A DNA stretch of 64,000 nt from Sphingomonadaceae bacterium 3R27C6 (GCA_005503215.1 SCNS01000023.1:1-64000), one strand, 5' to 3'. Positions 26,082 to 35,524 are shown, counted from the first letter of the stretch. A program made the numbers and translations. Notes: generated by a model not told the origin, from the sequence alone.

Positions 26082-27245
26082 TCAGGCTTGCGCGAGCGCC
26101 GGGGCAGCGCGCTGCCGTGACGCCAGCACGATCGCGAGACCGGCAACCGCCATCACCGCCCCCGCTATCGACACCGCCGGGAAACCGAGACCGAGCCCGA
26201 TCACCCCGCCGCCGACCGCCGCGCCGATGGCATTGCCGAGGTTGAACGCGCCGATATTGACCGCCGAGGCGAGGTTCGGCGCATCCGCCGCCGCCTCCAT
26301 CACGCGCATCTGGAGCGGCGGGACGATCGCAAAGGTCGCGACGCCCCACAGGAAGATCGTGACCGCCGCCGCGATCGGCGAATACATTGTGACGGCAAAC
26401 AGGATCAGCATCGCCGCAAGCCCGGTCAGCGAGACGATCAGGGTACGGTCGATCGAACGGTCGGCAAAGATGCCGCCGAGCCAGTTGCCGGCGGTGAGGC
26501 CGAGGCCGTAAATCACCAGCATCGCGGTCACGAACAACGTCCCTGCTCCCGTCGCTTCCTTCAGGATCGGCGCGATATAGGTGAAGACGGTGAACATCGC
26601 GGCCGATCCGATCGCGGTGAGCGCCAATGCGACGAGCACCTCGCGGCGCTTCAGCACGCCCAGTTCGGCGAGCATGTTGCCGCCTTCGGCGCGCGGGATA
26701 TCGGGGAGCGCGAAGCGGAGCGCGACCATCGTGATCAGGCCCCAGATCGCGATCGCACCGAATGCGGTGCGCCAGCCGAAGGTTTCGCCGACCCATGGCG
26801 CGAGCGGCACGCCGATGACATTAGCGAGCGTCAGCCCCATGAACATCGCCGCGACCGCGCTCGCGCGCTTTTCGGGTGCGACGAGGCTCGCCGCGACGAC
26901 CGAGCCGACGCCGAAAAAGGCGCCGTGATTGAGCGAGGTGATCACGCGCGCGACCATTAGCGTCGTGTAATCGCCCGCGATCGCCGACAGGAAATTGCCG
27001 AGCGTGAAAATCGCCATCAGGCCGATCAGCAAGGTGCGGCGGTTCAGCCTTGCAGTGGTGAGCGTCATCAGCGGGGCGCCGATCAGCACCCCCAGCGCAT
27101 AGGCCGAGACGAGCAGTCCCGCGGCGGGGATCGAGACCCCCAGCCCCTCGGCCATGTCGGGGAGCAAGCCCATCGGTGCGAATTCGGTGATGCCGATGCC
27201 AAAGGCGCCGGTCGCCAGCGCGAGCAACGGAAAGTTGATTTTCAC
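26082..27245 (-). CDS. MFS transporter (AraJ/PbuE-like drug or nucleoside efflux family)
   Basis: A major facilitator of 387 residues with about 12 hydrophobic segments. ITEFAPMGLLPDMAEGLGVS in helix 1-2 and the motif around GAPLMTLTTARLNRR between helices 2 and 3 are typical of the AraJ/PbuE/SotB efflux group. The start is GTG 27245, preceded by AGGAAA; the longer frame to 27662 is a shadow of the aldo/keto reductase gene. It follows that gene by 14 bases and is likely co-transcribed. Substrate unknown. Confidence 0.88.
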   Translation of the reverse strand: MKINFPLLALATGAFGIGITEFAPMGLLPDMAEGLGVSIPAAGLLVSAYALGVLIGAPLMTLTTARLNRRTLLIGLMAIFTLGNFLSAIAGDYTTLMVARVITSLNHGAFFGVGSVVAASLVAPEKRASAVAAMFMGLTLANVIGVPLAPWVGETFGWRTAFGAIAIWGLITMVALRFALPDIPRAEGGNMLAELGVLKRREVLVALALTAIGSAAMFTVFTYIAPILKEATGAGTLFVTAMLVIYGLGLTAGNWLGGIFADRSIDRTLIVSLTGLAAMLILFAVTMYSPIAAAVTIFLWGVATFAIVPPLQMRVMEAAADAPNLASAVNIGAFNLGNAIGAAVGGGVIGLGLGFPAVSIAGAVMAVAGLAIVLASRQRAAPALAQA

Positions 27246-27259
27246 GGGAGAGTTTCCTG

Positions 27260-28294
27260 TCAGACGAGCGGCGGGTTCAGGCGGGCGAAGCCCTCCTGCT
27301 GCCGGTACGGTGTGTGCGGATAGGGCGGCAGCACGTCGCTCGCGGCGTCGAGCGCGGCGACCTGCTCGGCGGTGAGCGCCCAGCCGACCGCGCCGAGATT
27401 CTGCCGCAGCTGTTCCTCGTTGCGCGCACCGATGATCACCGACGACACGGTCGGGCGCCGGAGCAGCCAGTTGATCGCGACCTGCGGCACTGTCTTCCCG
27501 GTTTCGGCCGCGACCAATTCGAGCGCATCGATCACGCGATAGAGCAGCTCTTCGGCAACGAGCGGCGCGAACTGTTCGGTCTCGTGCAGGCGGCTGCCTG
27601 CCGGAACCGGGCGGTCGCGCCCGATCTTGCCGGTCAGGCGGCCCCAGCCGAGCGGGCTCCACACGAGCGCGCCAACACCCTGGTCGGCGGCGAGCGGCAT
27701 CAGGTCGGCCTCATAGGCGCGTCCGATCAGCGAATAATAGACCTGGTGCGCGACGAAGCGCGGGGTGCCGAGGCGGTCGGCGGCGGCCTGCGCCTTCATC
27801 AACTGCCAGCCCGGATAGTTGGAAACGCCGGCGTAGCGCAGCTTACCCGCGGCGATCAGCATATCCAGCGTGCCCATGAGTTCGTCGACCGGGGTCGAGG
27901 CATCGAATGCGTGGAGTTGGAGCAGGTCGAGATGGTCGGTGCCGAGCCGGCGGAGCGCATCGTCGACCGCGCGAGTCAATCGGCTGCGCGAGGCGCCCCA
28001 ATCCTGCGGCCCGTCGCCCATCGGCAGGCCGGTCTTGGTCGAGATCAGCACCGCGTCGCGGCGCCCCTTGATCGCTTCGCCCAAAATCTGTTCGGACGCG
28101 CCGTTCGAATAGACGTCGGCGGTGTCGAACAGGGTGACCCCCGCATCGAGGCTGATGTCGATCAGGCGCCGCGCCTCGGCGGCGTCGCTCGTGCCCCAGG
28201 CGCTGAACAGCGGCCCCTGACCGCCGAACGTTCCGGTTCCGAAGCTCAAGGCCGGAACGCGCAGGCCCGACGATCCCAATTGACGATATTCCAT
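27260..28294 (-). CDS. Aldo/keto reductase
   Basis: A TIM-barrel NADPH-dependent aldo/keto reductase of 344 residues. The catalytic tetrad is visible as Asp and Tyr in FDTADVYSNG, Lys in ISTKTG and His in LLQLHAFD. The cofactor region SSVIIGARNEEQLRQNL is near the C-terminus. Reduces aldehydes or ketones; substrate unknown. It shares an 87-base promoter region with the divergent LysR-type regulator and leads into the MFS exporter gene, a common regulator/enzyme/exporter arrangement. Confidence 0.93.
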   Translation of the reverse strand: MEYRQLGSSGLRVPALSFGTGTFGGQGPLFSAWGTSDAAEARRLIDISLDAGVTLFDTADVYSNGASEQILGEAIKGRRDAVLISTKTGLPMGDGPQDWGASRSRLTRAVDDALRRLGTDHLDLLQLHAFDASTPVDELMGTLDMLIAAGKLRYAGVSNYPGWQLMKAQAAADRLGTPRFVAHQVYYSLIGRAYEADLMPLAADQGVGALVWSPLGWGRLTGKIGRDRPVPAGSRLHETEQFAPLVAEELLYRVIDALELVAAETGKTVPQVAINWLLRRPTVSSVIIGARNEEQLRQNLGAVGWALTAEQVAALDAASDVLPPYPHTPYRQQEGFARLNPPLV

Positions 28295-28381
28295 GATCCA
28301 CCTTTCGATTGCGTGTCGTACGCATAGATGGACTCAAGCGGACAGGCGCATTAGCGTCCACGGGAGCCAAGGATTTTTGAA

Positions 28382-29296
28382 ATGAACGCAAAGATGGACG
28401 GTAGTGGCGACCGCGCGCGATCGATGGAGGTGTTTGCCGCGACCGTCGCCGAGGGCAGTTTTTCCGCCGCCGGTCGCTGTCTTGGCCTCACGCCGTCGGC
28501 GGTCAGCCGCACGATCGATCGGATCGAGGCGCGGCTTGGCGTCCGCCTGCTGCTGCGCTCGACGCGCGCGCTCGCGCTGACCGCCGAGGGCGAGGCCTAT
28601 CTGCGCGCCGCGCGGCGCATCCTCGCCGACCTCGACGATGCCGAGCAGGTCATCGCCGATCAGGGCGCCCCGCGCGGGCGGCTACGCGTCAGCGCGGCGC
28701 AGGCGCACGGGCGGCTGACCATCGTGCCCTTGCTCGGCGATTTCGTGCGCCTCTATCCGCATATCCTCGTCGACATCAGCCTCGCCGACCGGCTCGTCGA
28801 TGTCGCCGCGGGGCAGGCCGATGTCGCGATCCGCTTCGGCCCGCTCGCCGACAGCCCGCTCACCGCGCGCAAGCTGGGCGAAAGCCGCCGCGTCATCATC
28901 GCCTCGCCCGCCTATCTCGCCGCGCATGGCACGCCGCGCGTGCCCGAGGATCTGCACGATCATAATTGTCTGAACTTCAATTTCCGCCGCGCCGAGCCGA
29001 CCTGGCCCTTCCGCGACGGCGACCGCGAATTCACGTTATCGGTGCAGGGCAATATCGAGGCGAACAATGGCGAGACGCTGGGACAGCTTGCGGCGGCCGG
29101 CGTCGGCATCGCGCGCGTCGGCGCGTTCAGCATCGCCGACCAGATCGCGAGCGGCGCACTCGTCCCCATATTGGAGGACTATAATCCGGGCGATATCGAG
29201 GCGATCCACGCGGTATTCGCGGGCGGCGCGAACACCCCGGCGCGGGTGCGTGTATTCGTCGATTTCCTTGCCGAACGGCTCGGCCGTAGCGGTTGA
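28382..29296 (+). CDS. LysR-family transcriptional regulator
   Basis: A 304-residue regulator with an N-terminal winged helix-turn-helix (FAATVAEGSFSAAGRCLGLTP then SAVSRTIDRIEARLGVRLL) and a C-terminal periplasmic-binding-protein-like effector domain, of the CrgA/AphB-like group. AAGGA precedes the ATG. Divergent from the aldo/keto reductase-MFS pair, which it probably controls; this is inferred from position. Confidence 0.92.
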   Translation: MNAKMDGSGDRARSMEVFAATVAEGSFSAAGRCLGLTPSAVSRTIDRIEARLGVRLLLRSTRALALTAEGEAYLRAARRILADLDDAEQVIADQGAPRGRLRVSAAQAHGRLTIVPLLGDFVRLYPHILVDISLADRLVDVAAGQADVAIRFGPLADSPLTARKLGESRRVIIASPAYLAAHGTPRVPEDLHDHNCLNFNFRRAEPTWPFRDGDREFTLSVQGNIEANNGETLGQLAAAGVGIARVGAFSIADQIASGALVPILEDYNPGDIEAIHAVFAGGANTPARVRVFVDFLAERLGRSG

Positions 29297-29311
29297 GACA
29301 GGCGGGCGCGG

Positions 29312-30133
29312 ATGCGTTACGGTGCGGCGATGAATCAGGACATGATCGACCTTCCCGTCCGGCGACTCGGGCTTGGCGAGCCCGGCGACACGGAGTTGAC
29401 CCGCGGCATTCCGGTCGAGGCGCCGGTTTCGATCGAGGTCGGCGGCATCGGCTATGCGGTGATGATGGCGACCCCGGCCGACCTCGAAGATTATGCGATC
29501 GGCTTTGCGCTCGGCGAGGGCCTGATCGAAACCCCGGGCCAGATCGGGCGCGTCGATGCGCATCCCCTCGAGGGCGGCTGGGCGCTGCGAATCTGGTTGC
29601 CGCCCGAGCGCAACGCGCTTGCGCTCGAACGCGCGCGCAAGCGCGTGAGCGAAAGCAGCTGCGGGCTGTGCGGGATCGAGAATATCGAAGAGGTATTGCG
29701 ACCGCTTCCGCCCGTGACCGCGCGCATCACGACCGCTCGCGACGCCATCGCGGCGGCGCTCGCCGCGCTGCACGATCACCAGCCGCTCGGCCGCGCTACC
29801 GGAGCCGTCCACGCCGCCGCCTTCTGCTCGCCCGCCGGTGCCATCCTGCTCGCGCGCGAGGATGTCGGGCGGCACAATGCGCTCGACAAGCTGATCGGGG
29901 CGCTGGCACGCGAAGGCATCGATCCTGCCACCGGCTTCATCCTGCTGTCGGCGCGGTGCAGCTATGAATTGGTCGAGAAGACGGTGCGCGCGGGCTGCCC
30001 GATGCTCGTCACCATCTCGGCGCCGACCAGCCTCGCCGCGACACGCGCCGTGCAGGCGGGACTGACGCTCGTGACGCTGGCGCGGGCGGATTCGGCGCTG
30101 GTTGTCAGCGATCCGCACGGAATGATCGTATGA
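29312..30133 (+). CDS. fdhD: Formate dehydrogenase accessory sulfurtransferase
   Basis: FdhD moves sulfur from cysteine desulfurase to the molybdenum cofactor of formate-dehydrogenase-type enzymes. The 273-residue product has VSIEVGGIGYAVMMATP, the CGLCG pair of Cys (about residue 120) carrying the sulfur, TGAVHAAAF, REDVGRHNALDK and LSARCSYELVEK. ATG 29330 (MNQDMIDLP) is an alternative start. Its stop overlaps mobA by four bases. The convergent FdhF-type gene is its natural client. Confidence 0.94.
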   Translation: MRYGAAMNQDMIDLPVRRLGLGEPGDTELTRGIPVEAPVSIEVGGIGYAVMMATPADLEDYAIGFALGEGLIETPGQIGRVDAHPLEGGWALRIWLPPERNALALERARKRVSESSCGLCGIENIEEVLRPLPPVTARITTARDAIAAALAALHDHQPLGRATGAVHAAAFCSPAGAILLAREDVGRHNALDKLIGALAREGIDPATGFILLSARCSYELVEKTVRAGCPMLVTISAPTSLAATRAVQAGLTLVTLARADSALVVSDPHGMIV

Positions 30134-30645
30134 GGACGCTCGGCGCGGTGCTCGCGGGCGGGCGGTCGAGCCGCTTCGGATCGGACAAGGCGCTGGCGAT
30201 GCTGGACGGGCGGAGCTTGCTCGACCATGCGGTGGCGGCGCTGCGCCCGCATTGCGATGCGGTGATCGTCGTCGGCAGGGGCGAGATCGCCGATTGGCCG
30301 CGCGCCGACATGGGGCCGCTCGGCGGGATTGCGGGTGCGCTTATCCATGCGGCAGATCAGGGCTTCGATCAGGTGCTGACGGCGTCGGTCGATTGCGTGC
30401 GCCTGCCCGCCGATCTTCGCGCGCTGCTCGAACCGGCGCCCGCCTTTTTGGAGACGCAGCCGGTGATCGGCTTGTGGCCCGTCGCCGCGCTGCACGAACT
30501 CCGGGCGATGCTCGAGGATGGCGGCGACCTCGCGGTCAAAGCCTTCGCTCGCCGGATCGGCGCACGCGCTGCGGAGAGCGACTTCGTGCCGCCGAACATC
30601 AACAGCGTCGCCGACCTCGACCGTCTGGCCGGCGATGCAGGTTAG
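30130..30645 (+). CDS. mobA: Molybdenum cofactor guanylyltransferase
   Basis: MobA adds GMP to Mo-molybdopterin to form the bis-MGD cofactor used by formate-dehydrogenase-type enzymes. The nucleotide-binding signature LAGGRSSRFGSDKA is at residues 8-21, followed by GPLGGIAGAL and an Asp-containing metal site TASVDCVRLP. At 171 residues it is a little shorter than the E. coli protein. ATGA overlap with fdhD; its stop overlaps that of the FdhF-type gene by four bases. Confidence 0.9.
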   Translation: MRTLGAVLAGGRSSRFGSDKALAMLDGRSLLDHAVAALRPHCDAVIVVGRGEIADWPRADMGPLGGIAGALIHAADQGFDQVLTASVDCVRLPADLRALLEPAPAFLETQPVIGLWPVAALHELRAMLEDGGDLAVKAFARRIGARAAESDFVPPNINSVADLDRLAGDAG

Positions 30646-32912
30646 CGCATCGCGACGACGCGCACCGGGATCGACTTCGCCGCCGGACAGCCGCTCGTCC
30701 GGTCATAATGGGCGAGCGAGAGCAGCGGGTTGAGCTCGGGATAATAGCCCGCGACCGAGCCGCGCGACATCGGATAGTCGAGGATCGTCAGCCCCCTCAC
30801 CCGGCGCGCGACGCCGTCGTCGCTGATCGTTTCGAGCGCGACCTTCGTTCCCGCCTCCAGCCCGCGCGCCGTGATATCGTCGGCGTTCATGAACAGGACC
30901 ATCCGGTCGTTATACACGCCGCGATAACGGTCGTTATAACTGTAGATCGTCGTGTTGAACTGGTCGTGCGAGCGGACGGTCGCGAGCCGGAGCATGTCGG
31001 GATCGTCGACCGGCGCGTTGACCGCGAGCCCCGGCAGAATCAGGAAATTAGCCTTGCCGTTCGGCGTCGCCCACGCGCGGCGGCGCGGCGGGATGTCGAG
31101 GTGGAAGCCCAGCGGCGCCTTGATGCGCTCCGAAAAACCCGCGTAGAGCACGGGATAGACCGCGGCGATCTTGTCGCGGATCAGGCCGTAATCGTCGATA
31201 TAGCTGGCCCAATCGACCTTGCTGTGTGGCAATGTAGCCATCGCCATGCGGCAGACGATCTCGGTTTCGGATAGCAGGTGCGGGCTCGCGGGTTCGAGCA
31301 CGCCGCGCGAGGCGGTGACGTTCGACATCGAATCCTCGATCGTGACGAACTGCTCGCCCGCCGCGGTTTCGATGCGTTCGGAGCGCGCGACGACGGGCAG
31401 GATCAGCGCGTCGCGGCCGTGGACGAGGTGCCCGCGGTTGAGCTTGGTCGCAATCCCGACGGTCAGCTCCAGTTTGCGCATCGCGTCATAGGCGCGGTCG
31501 GTGTCGGGCACCGCGCGGACGAAATTTCCGCCGAGCCCGATGAAGACCTTCGCGGTGCCCGCCATCATCGCCTCGACCGATTCGACACTATGATGGCCCT
31601 CGCCGCGCGGGGGTTCGAAACCGAAGACGTCGCGCACCTTGTCGAGATAGGCCTGGCTCGGTTTCTCGTCGATCCCGACGGTGCGGTCGCCCTGCACATT
31701 CGAATGGCCGCGGATCGGCGAGATGCCCGCCCCCGGCTTGCCGTAATTGCCCTTGAGCAGCAGGATATTCGCGATCTGCTGGACCAGCTGCGATCCCTGC
31801 TGATGCTGGGTCACCCCCATGCCGTAACAGACGATCGTCGCGTTCGAGCGGATGTAGATTTCGGCGCAACGGCGGATCTGCGCCTCGTCGATCCCCGACG
31901 CAGCGACGAGGTCGCGCCAATTCTGCACCTCGATGTCGGCCTTCAGTGCCGCGAAGCCCGAGGTATGTTCGTTGATGAAGTCATGGTCGAGCACCGTGTG
32001 GCCCGCCGCCTCGAGTTCGAACATGACCTTCATCATGCCCTTCAAGAGCGCGAGGTCGCCGCCGACCTTGATATGAACGAATTCGCTCGTGATCTCGGTC
32101 GAACCGAAGGTCGCCATCTGGACGATGTCCTGCGGCTCGGTGAATTTGATCAGCGCGCGTTCGGGCATCGGGTTGACCGCGACGATCGGGACCCCGCGCT
32201 TGCGCGCCTCGACCAGCGGCGTCATCATCCGCGGCGCGTTGGTGCCGGCATTATGCCCGATCAGGAAGATCGCCTCGGCGTGCTCGAAATCGTCGAGGAT
32301 CACCGTGCCCTTGCCGACCCCGATCGAGTGCGGCAGCCCGCGACTCGTCGGCTCGTGACACATGTTCGAACAGTCGGGGAAATTGTTCGTGCCAAACTCA
32401 CGCACGAAGATCGAATAGAGGAAGGCCGTCTCGTTCGCGGTGCGGCCCGACGTGTAGAATTCGGCCTCGTCGGGGCTGTCGAGCGCGCGCAAATGCCGGC
32501 CGATCAGCGCGAAAGCGTCGTCCCAGCTCACCGGCACATAATGGTCGGTCGCGGCATCGTAGCGCATCGGCTCGGTCAGCCGCCCCTGCATTTCGAGCCA
32601 ATAGTCCGACTGCGCCATCAGGTCGGATACGCTGTGCTGCGCAAAAAAATCGCGCGTCACGCGGAACTTCGTCGCCTCGTGCGCGAGCGCCTTGGCGCCA
32701 TTTTCGCAAAATTCGAGCTTCTTGGTGCAACTCGCGTCGGGGAACGCGCAGCTAGGACATTTGAAGCCGCCCGGCTGGTTCATCGAAAGCAGCGCGCGCG
32801 ATCCCTTGGTGACGACGCTTTGTTCGAGCAGCACCTTTGCGGTCGCGGCCGCCGCGCCCCAGCCGCCGGCGGGACTGTTGTAGGATTTGTACCGGGGTTT
32901 ATCGTCAGCCAT
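30642..32912 (-). CDS. FdhF/YdeP-type molybdopterin oxidoreductase
   Basis: A 756-residue bis-MGD enzyme of the FdhF/YdeP branch: PGGFKCPSCAFPD, EFCENGAKA, YTSGRTANETAFLY, NNFPDCSNMCHEPTSRGL, CYGMGVTQHQQGSQ, the PGAGISPIRGHSNVQGDRTV loop and the C-terminal cofactor domain (RSHDQFNTTIYS). A Cys rather than selenocysteine sits at the likely Mo-ligand region. The E. coli relative YdeP has been linked to acid resistance; the reaction here is unknown. ATG 32912 was preferred to 32951 because of a G-rich site just upstream and family length. Paired with convergent fdhD-mobA. Confidence 0.9.
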   Translation of the reverse strand: MADDKPRYKSYNSPAGGWGAAAATAKVLLEQSVVTKGSRALLSMNQPGGFKCPSCAFPDASCTKKLEFCENGAKALAHEATKFRVTRDFFAQHSVSDLMAQSDYWLEMQGRLTEPMRYDAATDHYVPVSWDDAFALIGRHLRALDSPDEAEFYTSGRTANETAFLYSIFVREFGTNNFPDCSNMCHEPTSRGLPHSIGVGKGTVILDDFEHAEAIFLIGHNAGTNAPRMMTPLVEARKRGVPIVAVNPMPERALIKFTEPQDIVQMATFGSTEITSEFVHIKVGGDLALLKGMMKVMFELEAAGHTVLDHDFINEHTSGFAALKADIEVQNWRDLVAASGIDEAQIRRCAEIYIRSNATIVCYGMGVTQHQQGSQLVQQIANILLLKGNYGKPGAGISPIRGHSNVQGDRTVGIDEKPSQAYLDKVRDVFGFEPPRGEGHHSVESVEAMMAGTAKVFIGLGGNFVRAVPDTDRAYDAMRKLELTVGIATKLNRGHLVHGRDALILPVVARSERIETAAGEQFVTIEDSMSNVTASRGVLEPASPHLLSETEIVCRMAMATLPHSKVDWASYIDDYGLIRDKIAAVYPVLYAGFSERIKAPLGFHLDIPPRRRAWATPNGKANFLILPGLAVNAPVDDPDMLRLATVRSHDQFNTTIYSYNDRYRGVYNDRMVLFMNADDITARGLEAGTKVALETISDDGVARRVRGLTILDYPMSRGSVAGYYPELNPLLSLAHYDRTSGCPAAKSIPVRVVAMR

Positions 32913-32993
32913 CGCCGCCCGATTAAAGCATAGCGACCCCGGCATATCCATCGCTCTTTGAATGCGCTCGTCGCCGTTTCCATTGCGCCAAAG

Positions 32994-34073
32994 TCATCCG
33001 TCGTCCTGCTCCATTGCGACCGACAATTCGGCGGCCAGCGCCGCGACGAGATCGGCCGCCGCCATGCCGCGGGCGAACGGCGCGCCCTGCCCGGCCCATT
33101 GCGCGCCATATCCATATTCGCCGCGCGCCTTGGCGGCGGCGTTCAGCGCTTTGCCGAGGTCATAGGCGATCGGATAGGCCGGAATATCGGCGGACGCGAT
33201 GTCGGCATCGAGCGCGGCGAAGCGGTTCGCCAATATCCGTGCCGGACGCCCCGATACCACGCGCACTATCGCTGTTTGATACGCCGCGTCGCTGGCAAGC
33301 GCCGCGCGATAACCCGCATCGGCAAGGCTCTCGTCGCTGGCGAGAAAAGCGGTGCCAAGCTGTGCCGCCGCGGCGCCGAGCCGCAGCGCCGCCGCGATAC
33401 CCGCGCCGTCCATGATGCCGCCCGCCGCGATCACCGGAAGGTCGACCGCGCCAACGAGCTGGCGAACCAGCGCCGCCGTGCCGAGCCGATCGTCGGGCGC
33501 GTCGGGGTCGAAGACACCGCGATGACCGCCCGCTTCCCACCCCTGCGCAACCACCGCGTCGACGCCGGTAGCAGCTATGGCCCGGGCCTCGGCCAGATTT
33601 GTCGCGGAGGCAAACAGGACGATACCGGCATCACGCAGCGCACCGATCGCCTCCGCTGGCGGCAGGCCGAAATGGAAGCTCACAACCGCGGGCCGTTCGG
33701 CAACGAGCATTCGCAGCATCGCGTCGTCGGTGACGAAGCTCTGGTAGATTTCGGAAAGATGGTCGGGCGGCGCGGCGCCATATTGGCCGAACAGGTCGCG
33801 AAATCGGTCGATCCACGCGCGTTCGACACCGCCGTTTGTGACCGCCGGGCGATGGCAGAAGAGATTGACGTTGAAGGGCCGCCGGGTCCGCTCGCGCACC
33901 GCGACGATCATCGCCCGCGCCCCGCCCGCGTCGGTCGCGCCGACGGCGATCGAACCGAGTGCGCCGGCTTCGCTGACCGCGGCGGCCATGGCGGGCGACG
34001 AGACACCCGCCATCGGCGCCTGGATGACCGGCAATTCGATACCAAGCAGCTGGTGTAGAAGGCGGGTGGTCAT
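32994..34073 (-). CDS. Nitronate monooxygenase (2-nitropropane dioxygenase family)
   Basis: An FMN-dependent TIM-barrel enzyme of 359 residues that oxidises alkyl nitronates such as propionate 3-nitronate. Marks are LGIELPVIQAPMAGVSSPAM, VSFHFGLPP, a VVAQGWEAGGHRG catalytic segment and the phosphate-binding VIAAGGIMDGAGIAAAL/LGTAFLASDE. ATG 34073 lies six bases after GGAG. The longer frame to 34124 approaches the tRNA and is unlikely. It stands alone between the FdhF-type gene and tRNA-Arg. Confidence 0.9.
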   Translation of the reverse strand: MTTRLLHQLLGIELPVIQAPMAGVSSPAMAAAVSEAGALGSIAVGATDAGGARAMIVAVRERTRRPFNVNLFCHRPAVTNGGVERAWIDRFRDLFGQYGAAPPDHLSEIYQSFVTDDAMLRMLVAERPAVVSFHFGLPPAEAIGALRDAGIVLFASATNLAEARAIAATGVDAVVAQGWEAGGHRGVFDPDAPDDRLGTAALVRQLVGAVDLPVIAAGGIMDGAGIAAALRLGAAAAQLGTAFLASDESLADAGYRAALASDAAYQTAIVRVVSGRPARILANRFAALDADIASADIPAYPIAYDLGKALNAAAKARGEYGYGAQWAGQGAPFARGMAAADLVAALAAELSVAMEQDDG

Positions 34074-34124
34074 CATCGTCTCCGAGGTCGAACGAATCTG
34101 ATCGGCGGCGCGTGCAAACAGCAA

Positions 34125-34201
34125 TGGCGCGCCCGGCAGGATTCGAACCTGCGACCACCCGCTTAGAAGGCGGGTGCTCTATCCAGCTGAGCTACGGGCG
34201 C
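34125..34201 (-). tRNA. tRNA-Arg (anticodon TCT)
   Basis: A 77-base minus-strand cloverleaf: acceptor GCGCCCG/CGGGCGC, D-arm GCTC/GAGC, anticodon stem CCCGC/GCGGG around loop CTTCTAA (anticodon TCT, reads AGA), T-arm GCAGG/CCTGC with TTCGAAT, discriminator G and an encoded CCA. No integrase or repeated tRNA end is seen nearby. Confidence 0.96.
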
Positions 34202-34272
34202 GCATAGGCTCTTGCGTCGCGCGGCGAATAGCGTGGTTTGCGTAGGCTGCAAAGCGGGTTAAGCAGCGGCCG

Positions 34273-35061
34273 ATGATCGATTCCGACACCCCGCCCGCCA
34301 AACCCGCCCATGTCAGCGCCGCGAGCATCCGGCATTTTCGCTACTATGACCTCGTCATGGCGGCATTTGTTGCGGTCCTGCTGCTCAGCAACATCATCGG
34401 TGCGTCGAAATTGTCGATGGTCGGCGGGTTCACCTTTGGCGCCGGCATCCTGTTCTTCCCGGTCAGCTATGTGATCGGCGACGTGTTGACCGAAGTCTAT
34501 GGCTATGCGCGCGCGCGCCGCGTCATCTGGACGGGGTTCGGCGCGCTGCTGTTCATGGCGGTGATGAGCTGGATCGTGCTCGCGATGCCGCCCGCACAGG
34601 ACTGGTGGTGCAGCGGCGCCGACGCGCTGACGCTTAAGGCGGGCGAAGCCGGCGGGACGGGTGCGGTGTGCCAGGCAAGCTACGAAAGCGTGTTCGGCAG
34701 CGCGTGGCGTATCGTCCTCGCCTCGATGACGGCTTTCTGGGCCGGCGAGTTCGTGAACAGCTATGTCCTCGCGCGGATGAAGCTGGCGACGCGCGGGCGT
34801 TTCCTGTGGATGCGCACGATCGGGTCGACTGTCATCGGACAGGGTATCGACAGCCTGATCTTCTATCCCATCGCCTTCCTCGGCATCTGGGAAACCGAGC
34901 AGGTGCTGCTCGTCCTGACCACGAACTGGGCGATGAAGGTCGCCTGGGAAGCGGCGCTGACGCCCGCAACCTATCTGGTGGTGGGGGCGTTGAAGCGGCG
35001 CGAAGGTGTCGATGTGTTCGACGAAGGCACCGATTTCAATCCGTTCGGCGCCAAGGTTTGA
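34273..35061 (+). CDS. Queuosine precursor transporter (YhhQ/DUF165 family)
   Basis: A 262-residue integral membrane protein with about six hydrophobic segments. Family signatures are LLSNIIGASKL, FFPVSYVIGDVLTEVYGYARARRVIW, the FWAGEFVNSYVLARMK segment and GSTVIGQGIDSLIFYPIAF. YhhQ proteins import preQ0/preQ1 for tRNA queuosine. An insertion with two Cys (residues 115-140) lies between helices. The next gene begins five bases after the stop. Confidence 0.92.
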   Translation: MIDSDTPPAKPAHVSAASIRHFRYYDLVMAAFVAVLLLSNIIGASKLSMVGGFTFGAGILFFPVSYVIGDVLTEVYGYARARRVIWTGFGALLFMAVMSWIVLAMPPAQDWWCSGADALTLKAGEAGGTGAVCQASYESVFGSAWRIVLASMTAFWAGEFVNSYVLARMKLATRGRFLWMRTIGSTVIGQGIDSLIFYPIAFLGIWETEQVLLVLTTNWAMKVAWEAALTPATYLVVGALKRREGVDVFDEGTDFNPFGAKV

Positions 35062-35065
35062 CTGC

Positions 35066-35524
35066 ATGACTTTAATCGAGATCGCCTCGCTGTTCGAGGC
35101 GCGAAAAGTGTCGGTCATCGATGCGACGGGCCTCGATAAGGATGCCTTGCACATTTATTTCGGGCTGACCGTGTTCCTTGCGGTGCGGCTTGTCTGGCGC
35201 TGGCGCGGCGGATGGGTGGCCGCGTGGCTTGTGGTCCTCGCCATGGCGTGCGGCGGCGAGTGGCTCGATGTGACAGCCGAACTCAGCCGCTCGGCGATCC
35301 AGCCCGATGCGGCGCATTGGCACGATATCTGGAATACGATGTTCTGGCCGACGGTTTTGCTGCTGTTCGGGCGGTGGCTGGAGCCCGGCGTCAAAACCGC
35401 GGCGATCGCCGCGTACAGCGACGACGCACCGCTATCTTCTCGCGGGGCAACGCACGCAAGCTTCGCCGACGAAGCGCCCTTGCGCTCAGGCGAGTACGCC
35501 GAGCGCCGCCTCGAACAGGCGTAG
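35066..35524 (+). CDS. Small membrane protein of unknown function
   Basis: A 152-residue protein with three probable membrane segments, around residues 30-45, 50-72 and 92-108 (IYFGLTVFLAVRLVWRW, WVAAWLVVLAMACGGEW, FWPTVLLLFGRWL), and a polar C-terminal tail of about 40 residues. It follows the queuosine transporter by four bases and is likely co-transcribed. Its last 39 bases overlap the 3' end of purQ on the other strand, so the tail may be partly dispensable. Family not recognised. Confidence 0.65.
   Translation: MTLIEIASLFEARKVSVIDATGLDKDALHIYFGLTVFLAVRLVWRWRGGWVAAWLVVLAMACGGEWLDVTAELSRSAIQPDAAHWHDIWNTMFWPTVLLLFGRWLEPGVKTAAIAAYSDDAPLSSRGATHASFADEAPLRSGEYAERRLEQA

Noticed and set aside
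34125..34201. tRNA-Arg as an integration site
   Set aside because: No integrase gene or repeated tRNA 3' end was found nearby; the neighbours are ordinary chromosomal genes.
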